In this document: positions 14,101-19,869 of the stretch, piece by piece | Position numbering within the stretch: the first letter of the stretch is position 1 | How the letters are laid out: every line of letters starts with the position of its first letter | Assembly: GCF_020687385.1 (NCBI RefSeq) | Contig: NZ_JAJEQM010000004.1 | Location: 124,001 to 188,000 of the forward strand | From: Hominilimicola fabiformis | GTDB taxonomy: Bacteria; Bacillota; Clostridia; UBA1381 | Direction of reading: 5' to 3' | DNA: 64,000 nt | The notes under the pieces: generated by a model | What the model was told of the DNA's origin: nothing | Seen by the model: the letters and a program-made list of their open reading frames with translations, nothing else | Databases searched by the model: none | Translations under genes and position numbers: made by a program

Positions 14101-15487
14101 ATTTTCAAACGTTCAAAATAATGATAAAGTGACAGCAACGGGTGAATTTTCGTTTGAAGATTTTAATGCCGGAAAAGATAAAACAGTTAATATATTGAAT
14201 GTTAAACTTGATAAACCGTTTGACGACAACTATGAACTTTCTTCGGATAATGTGTTGTCAAAAGGTAATATTGAAAAAGCGACATTGACTGTTTTGCTTA
14301 AGGAAGATGATATATCTATTTCTGATGAAAGTAATATATTGACTGTTACTGCTCCGGAGATGACTCAGTTTGAGATAGACGGTGGAGCTAAGTATCAGTA
14401 TTCAATAGACGGCGGTAAAACGTGGAAAGATGAAAATTCATTTGAAAACCTTGAATTGGGACAAGAATGTAGTGTTTGTATAAGATTTGCGGAAACGGAT
14501 AATTTCAATCAATCTGAAATTAGTATTCCGATAAGTAAAAAAGCTTTTGCCAATAAGATTACTCTTGTGTCAATAGACGATATGACGGTGCTAAAGAGTT
14601 TTTATACTAATGTTGTCACTGTTGAAAAAGAAGCTGATTTCAGAAATCTTATCGGAGATATAGGAGTAACATATTACGCTTGCTATAAAAATGATAAGGG
14701 CAGTGAAAGCATCAAATATCCTTTGACCTTTGATGGGGATGTAACGATTTATACAACGCTTAAAAAGAAGAGTAGTCATGGAAAGGGAAATAACAATTCT
14801 TCAAACTCTACACCTACGCCAACAGTTGCACCTACAATTTTGCCGACGGAAGAACCGATAGAAACGGAATCACCTTCAGAAACCTTAAAACCTACGCAAA
14901 AACCTCAAAGTGATACTAATGAACCATATATGTCGGGATATGACGGAAAAATCAATCCTGACGGATATATGACAAGAGCAGAGGCGGCAACAATTATGGT
15001 TAATCTGAGTGGTGGACTTGAGAAAGAAAGCATTAATATATTCAAGGATGTAGCTGATGGAACATGGTATAAAAACTATATTGCAGCAGCAAGTGAAAAA
15101 GGGTATATTTCCGGATTTGAAGACGGAACATTTAAACCGGAAGAACCTGTTACAAGAGAACAATTTGTTGCAATGATATTGCGATATACAAAGACATCAA
15201 CGGAAAAGGGAGAGGCGTTCTCAGACGTTGAAATAAACCGCTGGAGTGCAGGATTTGTATATACTGCAGTTAAGTTGGGTATAATTTTAGGTTATCAAGA
15301 TGGAACGTTTAAACCTGAAAATCCTATAACCCGTGCAGAGGCAGCGAGAATTGTGAATGTTGCAACAGGCAGAATACCTGATAAGGCTGTGATTGACGGT
15401 ATGATATGTCCATATAGCGATTTGTCAAAATCGCATTGGGCTTATTATGAATTAATGTATGCGTCAACATATGTGCAAAAAGATTAA
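5156..15487 (+). CDS. Giant (3,443 aa) SLH surface protein with dockerin-like module and MBG super-repeats
   Basis: A signal peptide (MKKRNICYRLLTVLLSVAM...PVFA) follows a GAGGTGAG ribosome binding site. The domain order is: InlB/Listeria-Bacteroides repeat (about residues 34-138, GYTFDGWYTENN); cadherin-like beta-sandwich (about 180-290); a dockerin-like pair of calcium loops (about 477-541, GDMNMDNYVNMLDVF and a second DISTSGGNGVVDETD half); a putative-Ig segment near 780-840; then seven ~300-residue compound units, each pairing an EYxYGxxLxL module with an MBG-type VYGD module. A Pro/Thr linker (about 3222-3250) and three SLH repeats (about 3255-3443, GFEDGTFKP, GYQDGTFKP) end the protein. 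It should be secreted and held on the wall by SLH. A dockerin normally docks to a cohesin, so dockerin and SLH in one chain is unusual. No enzymatic domain is recognised, so a scaffold or adhesin role is inferred. Confidence 0.92.
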   Translation: MKKRNICYRLLTVLLSVAMCLQGGFVVPVFADGDFSYYLQYNEASNGKISEDHPIIIPDEDIDAEYGPQPHDNYQGTGGVVDGPIPDWSSKPYRIIGYTFDGWYTENNGGGTKVDEDTNISSSMLDRFNNITLYGKWSLYNSPDITTGSVAFSSRNVNDEDIPSQINWTDVNGNDLTFDSKVTDYYTYVYANTASVKMDFEQYEPSATTSVAVNGEKVSISSEDISGKGYWYNGEDLESHDIITGKNISTEYMNLDFTSTDKEYNEITVTIIMPNDKSRTYTFHVKRLSTEMRLAYGNTPYGKIMASSQTDDAKTALKSTFDSTYKYRNIAYNPLAWNIYGTDGVEVKKGTSLQENQYINYDKDETAIVVFSGDRFTDPGVTLYDSNGDAIELTQDKTIKRTIQYQTVSSLKYEDWDNTTDKTDVKTLTGADSENIIDISQTQNVKPGIYTITYEYDPNDGTRPLKDERSMIVLPKKGDMNMDNYVNMLDVFMYDKNISDTNISDTLYKYRALDISTSGGNGVVDETDRTNFLNKKMADLYTSLSVDEKVTQKEYNVPTSADSNKTQLYMDFMGTETEPNTSADKTQELQKNDAFWIGYRFDNTANLKTDKLKEITLSVDYDSRYVNPTALNTTALKTQLQKNNPELEVFDITGDTNYKKNYAVDSSTSSYTWNDTGAVKTLVIELCLKDGQTFNLSDGYFIKLPFKVKTVPPEGRNVISTKLGATSLNMQIGDEGYMWDTSGASNSITENLMDKLQYMGDYVPEFVPEDPAKELENAVYGTDKSYTGFEKKGTVDGDIPTGMTYNQSVGTITGTPKKAGVFVFYINGIKYQITVEKAKLTVTADDNTKVYGSANPSFTFKYDETCLKNNDAIATAVKTAPQISCEADTTTDCQDDYPINFVENSGESDNYYFDFVSGKLSITPKEITVSKVKIPSCSINATFPYTFTATCSGDEFTASGIINNDIIKIEYDVTYTDTESTKAVGKNKKVTATNIKVKTDDDYPDGKNYTVKSATLTSSDGEIVADNITEFEVTEECKLEYTYGETLDLKTGNVKITYGSGTVENVTFEEAVEKGLTIKYSNKTTAKTGDHLSVSDTGKWLMLTMDGISSWYKTNNFKINKKDLHIKADNKQRYYGDENSSVTFTYTFTNSDFVYGETSSTFTGFVAPEFSCQATASTEIDKEKGYTESTIELSGGTSDNYNILCENGTLTINKRPLKVEKITGEVPSLISKYYLNSDGSEKTAPYKVPASAEKSTDKNTMNVSGLYNSDEVKVLYNAQYANHTAAENVQVTVDDLKMDDTFGKSYNYTVSSDSITTADGGRVYIQSITGLEIVEQPTTEYVYGTPLNLESGKVKLTFDNEQVINVNFEELKSYDVKLTYTGGEVEPKNNEHLVVKDTGKTITVTPDTFYDVEAVTTDKITVTKHDLHVKADDIYTTYGENISQYASGYGYTYTESDFQYDDADDVENISGYKKPKIVCKEDDGTTNVNQKTLAGTYTLSISGADAENYNILYENGNLVIRQRPLIVQTVNNIPNLTSKEAFESDLVKNIDVKTDIDSSALTFAENRGPLWDDCVHITFDATYTDNSAVGETDVDITNAVLDTSYGDARNYYLQKIETPQKGFAVKSVMTAIEITTDPTQNNDGTSREYKYGDKLDFSGGKFKLTYDNGDVIENVPFNKLAEYDVKAVYTGTDTEVEDGAFATIKSHNGNTITFVPPTDATAEKVVTGEITVKKRPLHVIVNDASYTYGDEPSTYTIDYEKSDLADGETIISALGTLFTPPTVQCKIDDKDADNKTNAGTYEDVITAFGGSADNYEFICEDKGSLTVNKRELKINSINNGIPDLTSSIAYEHNYQLPIKLDGTASNLDMDIVNLVNNDSIDITYKAVYNSLEQTDNATVDIEDVEFANDCDSSKNYTLVTVPTTSSGKIMTRLMSEIIVNSSPDKMEYTYGEWFALKGGSVDIKYNSGYVESDVPFERLADFGIDLTFVKKEDGTETEIGTVKNNTLLTVSKYNGAFIKLTINDPTKATDDLQAAYSSDSLKVNKHQMRVVADDVTLTYGDNAPSEYTFHYTMADLVNGDTLSSERFNEGLSEPTVSCDYVSGQSVCGEYDIIPSGGGNDNYDFVYVNGTVTVNKKQITIDSIDNGVPTLTSEIIYKNNSILPIYIESTAVYTNEQKDMTVSGIINNDEIGITYDTVYTSKDVAETITVKIEDVKFDDSHEKNVCYEIKSYPSEASGGTVLEEQITSVVITSDPVLRDDNGKQIEYTYGDKLNLNRGAVTVEYDSGRIQKNLKFNELTKKTDGKVKLVYTDGTDETPAADNDVLTTAYHNGKSIKLKVDTKATLEEPQTAQLLVNKAVITVTAKDKERFYGDKNPTLEYEYSGFVNSDDEHSENFRNELEEPKISCDTNEKTPVGTYDIELSSASSANYTFKLVPATLTINKRPIDVKKITGGIPALTSKMIYDDPQLVHKIDGVAINTAGQVEFDNLSYGDTVKLDYTVMYTSVIPADNVLVNIYDITIDESYGEGSNYVLRDVPSTTLGGRIYDKQISMVEIIKQPKLEYTYGETLDLSEKGVRITYDNGLVVYDVAYDELGGYGVDVTLTDSEGVEKEAIDGDKLTVTKHNGAYLTLIPQTELSNVLSVKSQEMKINKKPINVNINDVTAIYGDNPTVDFSFTYNDSDFAYGETQDSAEFKDNLTEPVFVCKERDGSTDINSKSDVGRYTITMTGAQSDNYRFVYNNGTLVIQKRKLVVKDITDGIPVLTSDIIFDNQGQIHKLDGKADNDILSLENLVNNDKVCVLYKAVYKTEQPTTKCDVDIEYVSMDDSYGKSYNYEIDETESVKNVSGGRINNRELTTVEIVSQPKTEYVYGEKLDLSNAKARITYDSGYVEDNVPFTELGEYGVTIGYPNDDGTITAAKDGDVLTVPDHNGKCIELLAQSTHKVPTVQTDNLTVEKRVLEYGECIVNPIVYDGKTLQTTGTIAFSNVQNNDKVTATGEFSFEDFNAGKDKTVNILNVKLDKPFDDNYELSSDNVLSKGNIEKATLTVLLKEDDISISDESNILTVTAPEMTQFEIDGGAKYQYSIDGGKTWKDENSFENLELGQECSVCIRFAETDNFNQSEISIPISKKAFANKITLVSIDDMTVLKSFYTNVVTVEKEADFRNLIGDIGVTYYACYKNDKGSESIKYPLTFDGDVTIYTTLKKKSSHGKGNNNSSNSTPTPTVAPTILPTEEPIETESPSETLKPTQKPQSDTNEPYMSGYDGKINPDGYMTRAEAATIMVNLSGGLEKESINIFKDVADGTWYKNYIAAASEKGYISGFEDGTFKPEEPVTREQFVAMILRYTKTSTEKGEAFSDVEINRWSAGFVYTAVKLGIILGYQDGTFKPENPITRAEAARIVNVATGRIPDKAVIDGMICPYSDLSKSHWAYYELMYASTYVQKD
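8260..14030 (+). repeat. Seven tandem ~0.9-kb super-repeats inside the giant SLH gene
   Basis: Within the coding sequence the motif E-Y-x-Y-G-(E/D/T)-x-L-x-L recurs near bases 8270, 9170, 10095, 10995, 11950, 12835 and 13745, giving a period of about 885-960 bp. Each unit then has an MBG-type strand (for example VKADDIYTTYGEN, VVADDVTLTYGDN, VTAKDKERFYGDK) and a short (I/V)P.LTS linker. The copies have diverged in sequence but keep their order, so they are old duplications, not recent ones. Confidence 0.85.
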
Positions 15488-15493
15488 TCGAAA

Positions 15494-15527
15494 AGAGTAC
15501 AGATTTCTGATCTGTACTCTTTTTTTG
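15494..15527 (+). terminator. Rho-independent terminator of the giant SLH gene
   Basis: AGAGTACAGAT pairs with ATCTGTACTCT and is followed by seven T residues, starting seven bases after the stop codon. Confidence 0.9.
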
Positions 15528-15650
15528 AATTAGTTATAAAATCCTGTATAAAACCATGTTTTGCTTTGTGTCTAAGTCTAAACCTCCATAAAAAATACTC
15601 GGAATATTGCGACATAAATAACCAAAAGTTTTGCGAGTAAATTGTCGGAA

Positions 15651-15688
15651 TAAAAGAAAAACCTTGTAAACATTACTGCTTACAAGGT
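15651..15688 (-). terminator. Terminator of tRNA-Leu
   Basis: On the minus strand ACCTTGTAA pairs with TTACAAGGT and is followed by TTTTTCTTTT, directly downstream of the tRNA 3' end. Confidence 0.85.
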
Positions 15689-15691
15689 CTG

Positions 15692-15778
15692 TGGTGCCGA
15701 TGGTGGGGGTCGAACCCACACGATGTTGCCATCACGGGATTTTGAGTCCCGCGCGTCTGCCAATTCCACCACATCGGC
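15692..15778 (-). tRNA. tRNA-Leu (anticodon CAA)
   Basis: On the minus strand the acceptor arms GCCGATG and CATCGGC pair and the 3' CCA is encoded. The anticodon stem CGGGA/TCCCG encloses the loop CTCAAAA, giving CAA. The 87-nt length and long variable arm fit a class II leucine tRNA. It is a single gene with its own terminator. Confidence 0.96.
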
Positions 15779-15828
15779 AAATTACCCAATTATAATACCA
15801 TAAATATCTTCTAATGTCAAGACTAAAA

Positions 15829-16476
15829 TCAAGAAATAAGTATTTTTTCTATTCCGCCGATATATTTTTTGAAAAGTCTTGCGATAAATCCTACAAGAAT
15901 AGCGGCAACAATAGTTCCTTCGCGGACGCCGTCAAGGTGTTTGAACATTATAAATGATAAAATTGCCGCAATTATTGTCATAGACGAATCGAATGCGATT
16001 TTGGTTTTACCGAAATCGGTACTGAACACATCGGAAACCGCTCTGACGGTTGCCTCACCCGGTAACATTGCAACGTTTGCGACCATTTCCATAAACACAC
16101 CGAAACCGAGAATTAAACAGCCTACTATAAGTGATACAACTTTCATAGCATATGTTTCGGGCTGCATAAATCCGAGCAAGGACATTGTTAAGTCAATGAA
16201 GAATGAAAACAATGCGATAATCGGCAGCTGCAACAAGTTTTGAAGTTGAAAATTACGTCTTAAAAGAATTACTTGAAGAATTACAAGAAAAATATTAAAA
16301 ACCAACGTAAACATTCCGACTGTCGGCGTAAAACCAAGACTTAGAGTGTAGGGGATACTTGTAATCGGTGAAGTACCGAGTCCGGCTTTTGTGATAAAAC
16401 TTACGCCGAGTCCGTTGACGAAAAGTCCAACAAGTAAAAATATGTATCGTTTAATTAATTCTGTTTTGTCTGTCAC
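15829..16476 (-). CDS. YczE/YitT-type integral membrane protein (DUF6198-like)
   Basis: This 215-residue protein has about five hydrophobic segments and the N-terminal features of the YczE/YyaS family (GLGVSFITKAGLGTSPITSI, GFGVFMEMVANV, PGEATVRAVSDVF). The biochemical role of the family is not established; transport or export is often suggested. The start codon is GTG and overlaps the stop of the upstream marR-type gene as GTGA, with ribosome binding site GGAGG just before it, so the two are translationally coupled. It is therefore probably under control of that regulator, and an efflux or membrane-stress role is inferred from this arrangement only. Confidence 0.85.
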   Translation of the reverse strand: MTDKTELIKRYIFLLVGLFVNGLGVSFITKAGLGTSPITSIPYTLSLGFTPTVGMFTLVFNIFLVILQVILLRRNFQLQNLLQLPIIALFSFFIDLTMSLLGFMQPETYAMKVVSLIVGCLILGFGVFMEMVANVAMLPGEATVRAVSDVFSTDFGKTKIAFDSSMTIIAAILSFIMFKHLDGVREGTIVAAILVGFIARLFKKYIGGIEKILIS

Positions 16477-16904
16477 TGTAATTCCTCCGTATTTGTCATA
16501 TTATTGCATATTTTAAAAAATGTGTTGATAAACTGCTCCTTTTCACTTTCTGAAATTCCGCTCAAAATCTCATTTTCGACTTTTTCAAAAGTATCATTCA
16601 CTATTTCTTGTAGCCGTTTGCCCTCATCGGTCAAATACACATATAAAGAACGCTTGTTTCCGTCCTTTGTTTGACGTTTAATAAGCTTTTTTTCTTCCAT
16701 GCGTGACAGTATGCCGGTAAGCGTTGCCGGCTCGATTTGACACCCTGTGGCGATTGATTTTTGTATGCAACCGTTATGCTTACCTAAATAGTCAAGCACT
16801 TTCGGCTGACCTGCTGTGAGTTTATAGGGGGATAGAGCGTCCAATACCTTTTTTTGAAACAATGATTGGTTTACCATTATCATATAATGAAAACTTTTAT
16901 CCAT
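16473..16904 (-). CDS. MarR-family transcriptional regulator
   Basis: The 143 residues carry a winged-helix MarR core: an N-terminal dimerisation helix, the recognition segment CQIEPATLTGILSRMEEKKL, and the wing KRQTKDGNKRSLYVYLTDEGK. MarR proteins are dimeric repressors relieved by small phenolic or other ligands. The gene starts with ATG behind AGAGGTGC and is the first of a two-gene operon with the overlapping membrane protein. A consensus promoter with palindromes at its start site lies directly upstream (16919-16977), which is the arrangement expected for autorepression. The ligand cannot be read from the sequence. Confidence 0.93.
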   Translation of the reverse strand: MDKSFHYMIMVNQSLFQKKVLDALSPYKLTAGQPKVLDYLGKHNGCIQKSIATGCQIEPATLTGILSRMEEKKLIKRQTKDGNKRSLYVYLTDEGKRLQEIVNDTFEKVENEILSGISESEKEQFINTFFKICNNMTNTEELQ

Positions 16905-16918
16905 AAAGCACCTCTATT

Positions 16919-16977
16919 ATTAGTATGCTAATAGTTAGCTTGCTAACTATTATAACTCTGTATGCGAATTTTGTCAA
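16919..16977 (-). promoter_or_regulatory. marR operon promoter with two palindromic operators
   Basis: On the minus strand TTGACA (16972-16977), a 17-base spacer and TATAAT (16949-16954) form a consensus sigma-A promoter. A perfect 9-bp inverted repeat, ATAGTTAGC-TT-GCTAACTAT (16931-16950), touches the -10 box and covers the start site. A second palindrome, ATTAG-TATG-CTAAT (16919-16932), follows. The position suits repression by the adjacent MarR protein. Confidence 0.88.
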
Positions 16978-16985
16978 TAGGCAAA

Positions 16986-17020
16986 ATAAAAACCTAAACT
17001 CAAAAGGGTTTAGGTTTTTA
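16986..17020 (-). terminator. Terminator of the copper-amine-oxidase-N-domain gene
   Basis: AAAAACCTAAAC and GTTTAGGTTTTT form a 12-bp stem around a short A-rich loop, immediately after the stop codon of the minus-strand gene ending at 17025. The symmetry would also let it work from the other side. Confidence 0.8.
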
Positions 17021-17024
17021 TGAA

Positions 17025-18035
17025 TTATGAAATTTGTTTTTGCAATGTTTTATATAAACTTGTTGTATATATACCTGCACCGCCACCTCTTGAATAGTTA
17101 AAGAACAATATTTTATTCAAAAGTTCGTAAAAATCTACCCTTGATATAGGCGATTGTGCGTTTGCGGTATCTTCTGTATCGATAAAGTTTCTTTCGTAAG
17201 CGGTGCTGTAAATATCGCTTGGCTCGCTCAGTCTTATTTCTTTGATTTGAGAGCTGCAATCGTATGTACTGCCCGTCATTCGTATGGCATAAGTCAATGC
17301 TTGCAGATTGGTAAGATTATCTTCAAGCTTTAATTCTGCTATATCATCCAATGTCAGCAAGTTTCGGGAATGAAGATGAATAAGTAGCTTTTTTGATGAA
17401 TAATCAATATTGTTTAGGCTTTCAAATTTATCAGACGAATACCAACGATTAAAATACGACTCGCTCGGCATTGTATAAAATTTTTGTATTGTGTTGAGTG
17501 CCTCTTGAGTTGTGATGTATTCGCTTTTGTTTAAATCGTCATTTGAAATAATTCCGAATTTGATTAGCGGGGTCAAATAACCTTTTTCGTATTTGTCGAT
17601 ATGTACTTCCTTATTATCAGCGTCCCAAGTGATGTTTAATTCAAAGGCTGTTGTAACATCGGAAAGCGGAATATATGTGGTGTCGTTGATAAGCTTCGGT
17701 GCAGTTTCAAGAATTTTTGGTAAAGGAATCGGGTTGCCTTGATATATGGTACTACACTCCATTACTGAATTCCCTATGGTAAATGTTAGTGTAGTTTCAT
17801 CTTTTGCGATTGTAACCTTTTGTGCGTCACCGTCCCAATCTACATTGTAGTCAAGATATTCCAAGATTGCACGAACAGGTACAAGGGTGCGGTCGTTTTC
17901 GATAATTATAGGTGCGTCCGTAATCATTTCTGTATCGTTTACATACACTTTCACGTCATTGCCAGCCAAAGCACAAGGCACGATTTGAGCAGTAAGAGCA
18001 AGTGCGGAAAGCAGGCTTATAATTTTTTTCTTCAT
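17025..18035 (-). CDS. Secreted copper-amine-oxidase N-terminal-domain protein
   Basis: A signal peptide (MKKKIISLLSALALTAQIVPCALA) follows an AAGGAGATG ribosome binding site. Residues about 27-150 form the stalk domain known from the copper amine oxidase N-terminus (KVYVNDTEMITDAPIIIEN, RTLVPVRAILEYL, VTIAKDETTLTFTIG, YIPLSDVTTAF). Despite the family name this domain has no amine oxidase activity and is common in clostridial surface and wall proteins. The C-terminal half (about 150-336) is not recognised and shows no catalytic motif. The gene is monocistronic with its own promoter (18078-18107) and terminator. A structural or envelope role is inferred. Confidence 0.82.
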   Translation of the reverse strand: MKKKIISLLSALALTAQIVPCALAGNDVKVYVNDTEMITDAPIIIENDRTLVPVRAILEYLDYNVDWDGDAQKVTIAKDETTLTFTIGNSVMECSTIYQGNPIPLPKILETAPKLINDTTYIPLSDVTTAFELNITWDADNKEVHIDKYEKGYLTPLIKFGIISNDDLNKSEYITTQEALNTIQKFYTMPSESYFNRWYSSDKFESLNNIDYSSKKLLIHLHSRNLLTLDDIAELKLEDNLTNLQALTYAIRMTGSTYDCSSQIKEIRLSEPSDIYSTAYERNFIDTEDTANAQSPISRVDFYELLNKILFFNYSRGGGAGIYTTSLYKTLQKQIS

Positions 18036-18077
18036 AACAACATCTCCTTTTCCGTAATTTACAATATTTATAATCGA

Positions 18078-18107
18078 ATTATATCATATCGAACAGATTT
18101 ATGTCAA
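18078..18107 (-). promoter_or_regulatory. Promoter of the copper-amine-oxidase-N-domain gene
   Basis: On the minus strand TTGACA (18102-18107), 18 bases, then TATAAT (18078-18083), about 43 bases before the start codon. Confidence 0.8.
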
Positions 18108-18127
18108 TAATTAACTGTAAAATAACA

Positions 18128-18165
18128 CAAAAAAATACTGTCCTCTCATTTTGAGAGGACAGTAT
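18128..18165 (-). terminator. Terminator of the NlpC/P60 gene
   Basis: A perfect 14-bp stem ATACTGTCCTCTCA/TGAGAGGACAGTAT with a four-base loop and a following T run on the minus strand, 13 bases after the stop. Confidence 0.93.
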
Positions 18166-18177
18166 AATTAAATCGAA

Positions 18178-19419
18178 TTAGTAAACTCTTACTGCACCTG
18201 CGTATTGAGAAATACGGTATTCTGTATTGATTGAAGAAATCTTAACAACGTCACCTGTTTGAGGAGCGTGAATCATATTTCCGTTACCTACATAGATACC
18301 AACGTGGTGAATGTTTCCGCCCTTGCCGAAGAATACAAGGTCACCCGGTTGTAGGTTGTCGCGACTTACATAAGTTCCGTTATTTCTTTGGTCTGCCGCT
18401 ACACGGCTTACGCTGATACCGTTCTTTGAACATACATACTGCACAAGACCGCTGCAGTCGAAACCTGATGGGGAAGTACCGCCCCAAACATACGGAACAC
18501 CAAGATACTGCATTGCTGTGTTTACGATAGATTGTCCCTTTGATGAAGATGACGGAGCCGACTGTGTTTCTTCTGATTGTGAAGATGCTGACGGTGCAGA
18601 TGTTGCAACGTTGGCTGCGGCTGCGTTTTGCTTGGCAATTCTTTCTGCTCTTTCAGCGGCTGCCTTTGCGTCTGCAATTTCCTGTTGCTTTTGTGCGATA
18701 GTGTCTTTTTCTATCCATTCACCTGTGAATTGAAGGGAAGTATTGATAACGTAACCTTCTTTATAGTCATCACCGTAGCAAATTTTTATAAAATCATTTT
18801 CACCGCTTAGTACATATACATAAGTACCGTCTGAAAGTTCTTCTATAACATCTGCGTCAGTGTTTGCTGCACTTCTTACTCTTACAGATTCGCCTGAAAG
18901 TGTAACTTGAGCAATTCTGTAATTAGTATAACTCTTTTTAGCCTCATCTGCAAGGTTTTTATCTTGAGTTATTGATTCACTTGGAACATAACCTGTCTTA
19001 CCGCCGTTATAAGCTATTTTGTACCAACCCTCTGAGTTTTCCATAACTTCAACTTCTGTACATACTTCGACTTTGTCGATAACGTTAGCCTCGTCTGATG
19101 GAGTTTCTCTTACGTCAAGTGAACCGTTTGAGATAAGTACATAGCCAAGAGGGTAAAAACTCTTTGCTGCAATTTCGCTTTCTTCTGCTGTATTTTCCGC
19201 AGAAGTTTCTGTAGGTTCTGTTGAAATCTCGGCAGTACCTTTAACTGCGTCTGTAATATCCTTTTGAGCGATTGTTATGCTCTGCTCTGCTGCTGCCGCA
19301 TTTATTCTTTGTTCTCTTTCTGTTTTTGAATTGTTTAAGCCGGATGCTTGTGCTACTGCAAGTGAACTTATCATTGCTACTGCTATTACAGCAATAAGTG
19401 AATGCTTAAAGTTCTTCAT
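18178..19419 (-). CDS. SH3-domain NlpC/P60 cell-wall endopeptidase
   Basis: The signal peptide MKNFKHSLIAVIAVAMISSL.. follows a strong TAGGAGG ribosome binding site. Two bacterial SH3 domains (about residues 93-150 and 170-225) should hold the enzyme on peptidoglycan. An Ala/Gln/Glu-rich helical stretch and a Ser-rich linker lead to the NlpC/P60 domain (about 295-413). Its catalytic Cys322 sits in GFDCSGLVQYV, and histidines are present in HHVGIYVGNG and MIHAPQTG. The family cleaves stem-peptide bonds such as D-gamma-Glu to the diamino acid, during wall growth and division. The gene is monocistronic. Upstream is a consensus promoter and, farther out, a cluster of TGTAA repeats resembling WalR sites, a regulator known to control such hydrolases. 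Confidence 0.95.
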   Translation of the reverse strand: MKNFKHSLIAVIAVAMISSLAVAQASGLNNSKTEREQRINAAAAEQSITIAQKDITDAVKGTAEISTEPTETSAENTAEESEIAAKSFYPLGYVLISNGSLDVRETPSDEANVIDKVEVCTEVEVMENSEGWYKIAYNGGKTGYVPSESITQDKNLADEAKKSYTNYRIAQVTLSGESVRVRSAANTDADVIEELSDGTYVYVLSGENDFIKICYGDDYKEGYVINTSLQFTGEWIEKDTIAQKQQEIADAKAAAERAERIAKQNAAAANVATSAPSASSQSEETQSAPSSSSKGQSIVNTAMQYLGVPYVWGGTSPSGFDCSGLVQYVCSKNGISVSRVAADQRNNGTYVSRDNLQPGDLVFFGKGGNIHHVGIYVGNGNMIHAPQTGDVVKISSINTEYRISQYAGAVRVY

Positions 19420-19510
19420 AAAATAAAACCTCCTAATGATTTAAGTTTTCTTAACGATTACTTAAATTGCATTTGTATTTCTAATATATTTCTAAAACAT
19501 TACAAACAGG

Positions 19511-19539
19511 ATTATACACCACATTAAACCATTTGTCAA
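19511..19539 (-). promoter_or_regulatory. Promoter of the NlpC/P60 gene
   Basis: On the minus strand TTGACA (19534-19539), a 17-base spacer and TATAAT (19511-19516). This leaves an unusually long 5' leader of about 85 bases. Confidence 0.88.
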
Positions 19540-19699
19540 CACTTTTTTAATCGTATCGTATTCTTTTTGTAACAATTCAGTAATAAAACAGTAGCTTTTG
19601 TAACATAAAACGAGGGGTAAAATGTTCAATATGTCGCATAAACAGTGTGTTTTACACGTGAAATAATGTAAAAGTGTACAAAATTCAAATAATTCAAAA

Positions 19700-19822
19700 A
19701 TTACAGAATTTCAGCCTAATATTACAGGCAGATTACGCGCAAAGTATGTTTCTTTGTAAAAATCGGTGCATTTATATTACAAACTCGTTACAAAGATTAC
19801 AAAAGTTACATTGCCGTTGTAA
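19700..19822. promoter_or_regulatory. Cluster of TGTAA direct repeats between NlpC/P60 and comEC (WalR-box-like)
   Basis: This divergent intergenic region (19420-19869) holds no gene but many TGTAA/TTACA words. On the minus strand TGTAAC-GAGTT-TGTAAT (19776-19792) exactly fits the known WalR consensus of two TGTWAH hexamers separated by five bases. CGTAAT-CTGCC-TGTAAT (19721-19737) fits with one mismatch. Further copies begin at 19700, 19796 and 19805 at 21- and 9-base steps. A plus-strand near-match lies near 19567 (TGTAAC-AATTC-AGTAAT). Confidence 0.5.
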
Positions 19823-19845
19823 AGAAAACTGCGATTTGATATAAT
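19817..19845 (+). promoter_or_regulatory. Probable comEC promoter
   Basis: TTGTAA (19817-19822), a 17-base spacer and TATAAT (19840-19845), about 25 bases before the comEC start. The -35 half overlaps the edge of the TGTAA cluster. Confidence 0.6.
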
Positions 19846-19869
19846 TAAAGTATACAAGGAGTAAGAAAT

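Noticed and set aside
17025-18035. Copper amine oxidase enzyme
   Set aside because: Only the non-catalytic N-terminal domain is present, with no catalytic tyrosine domain.
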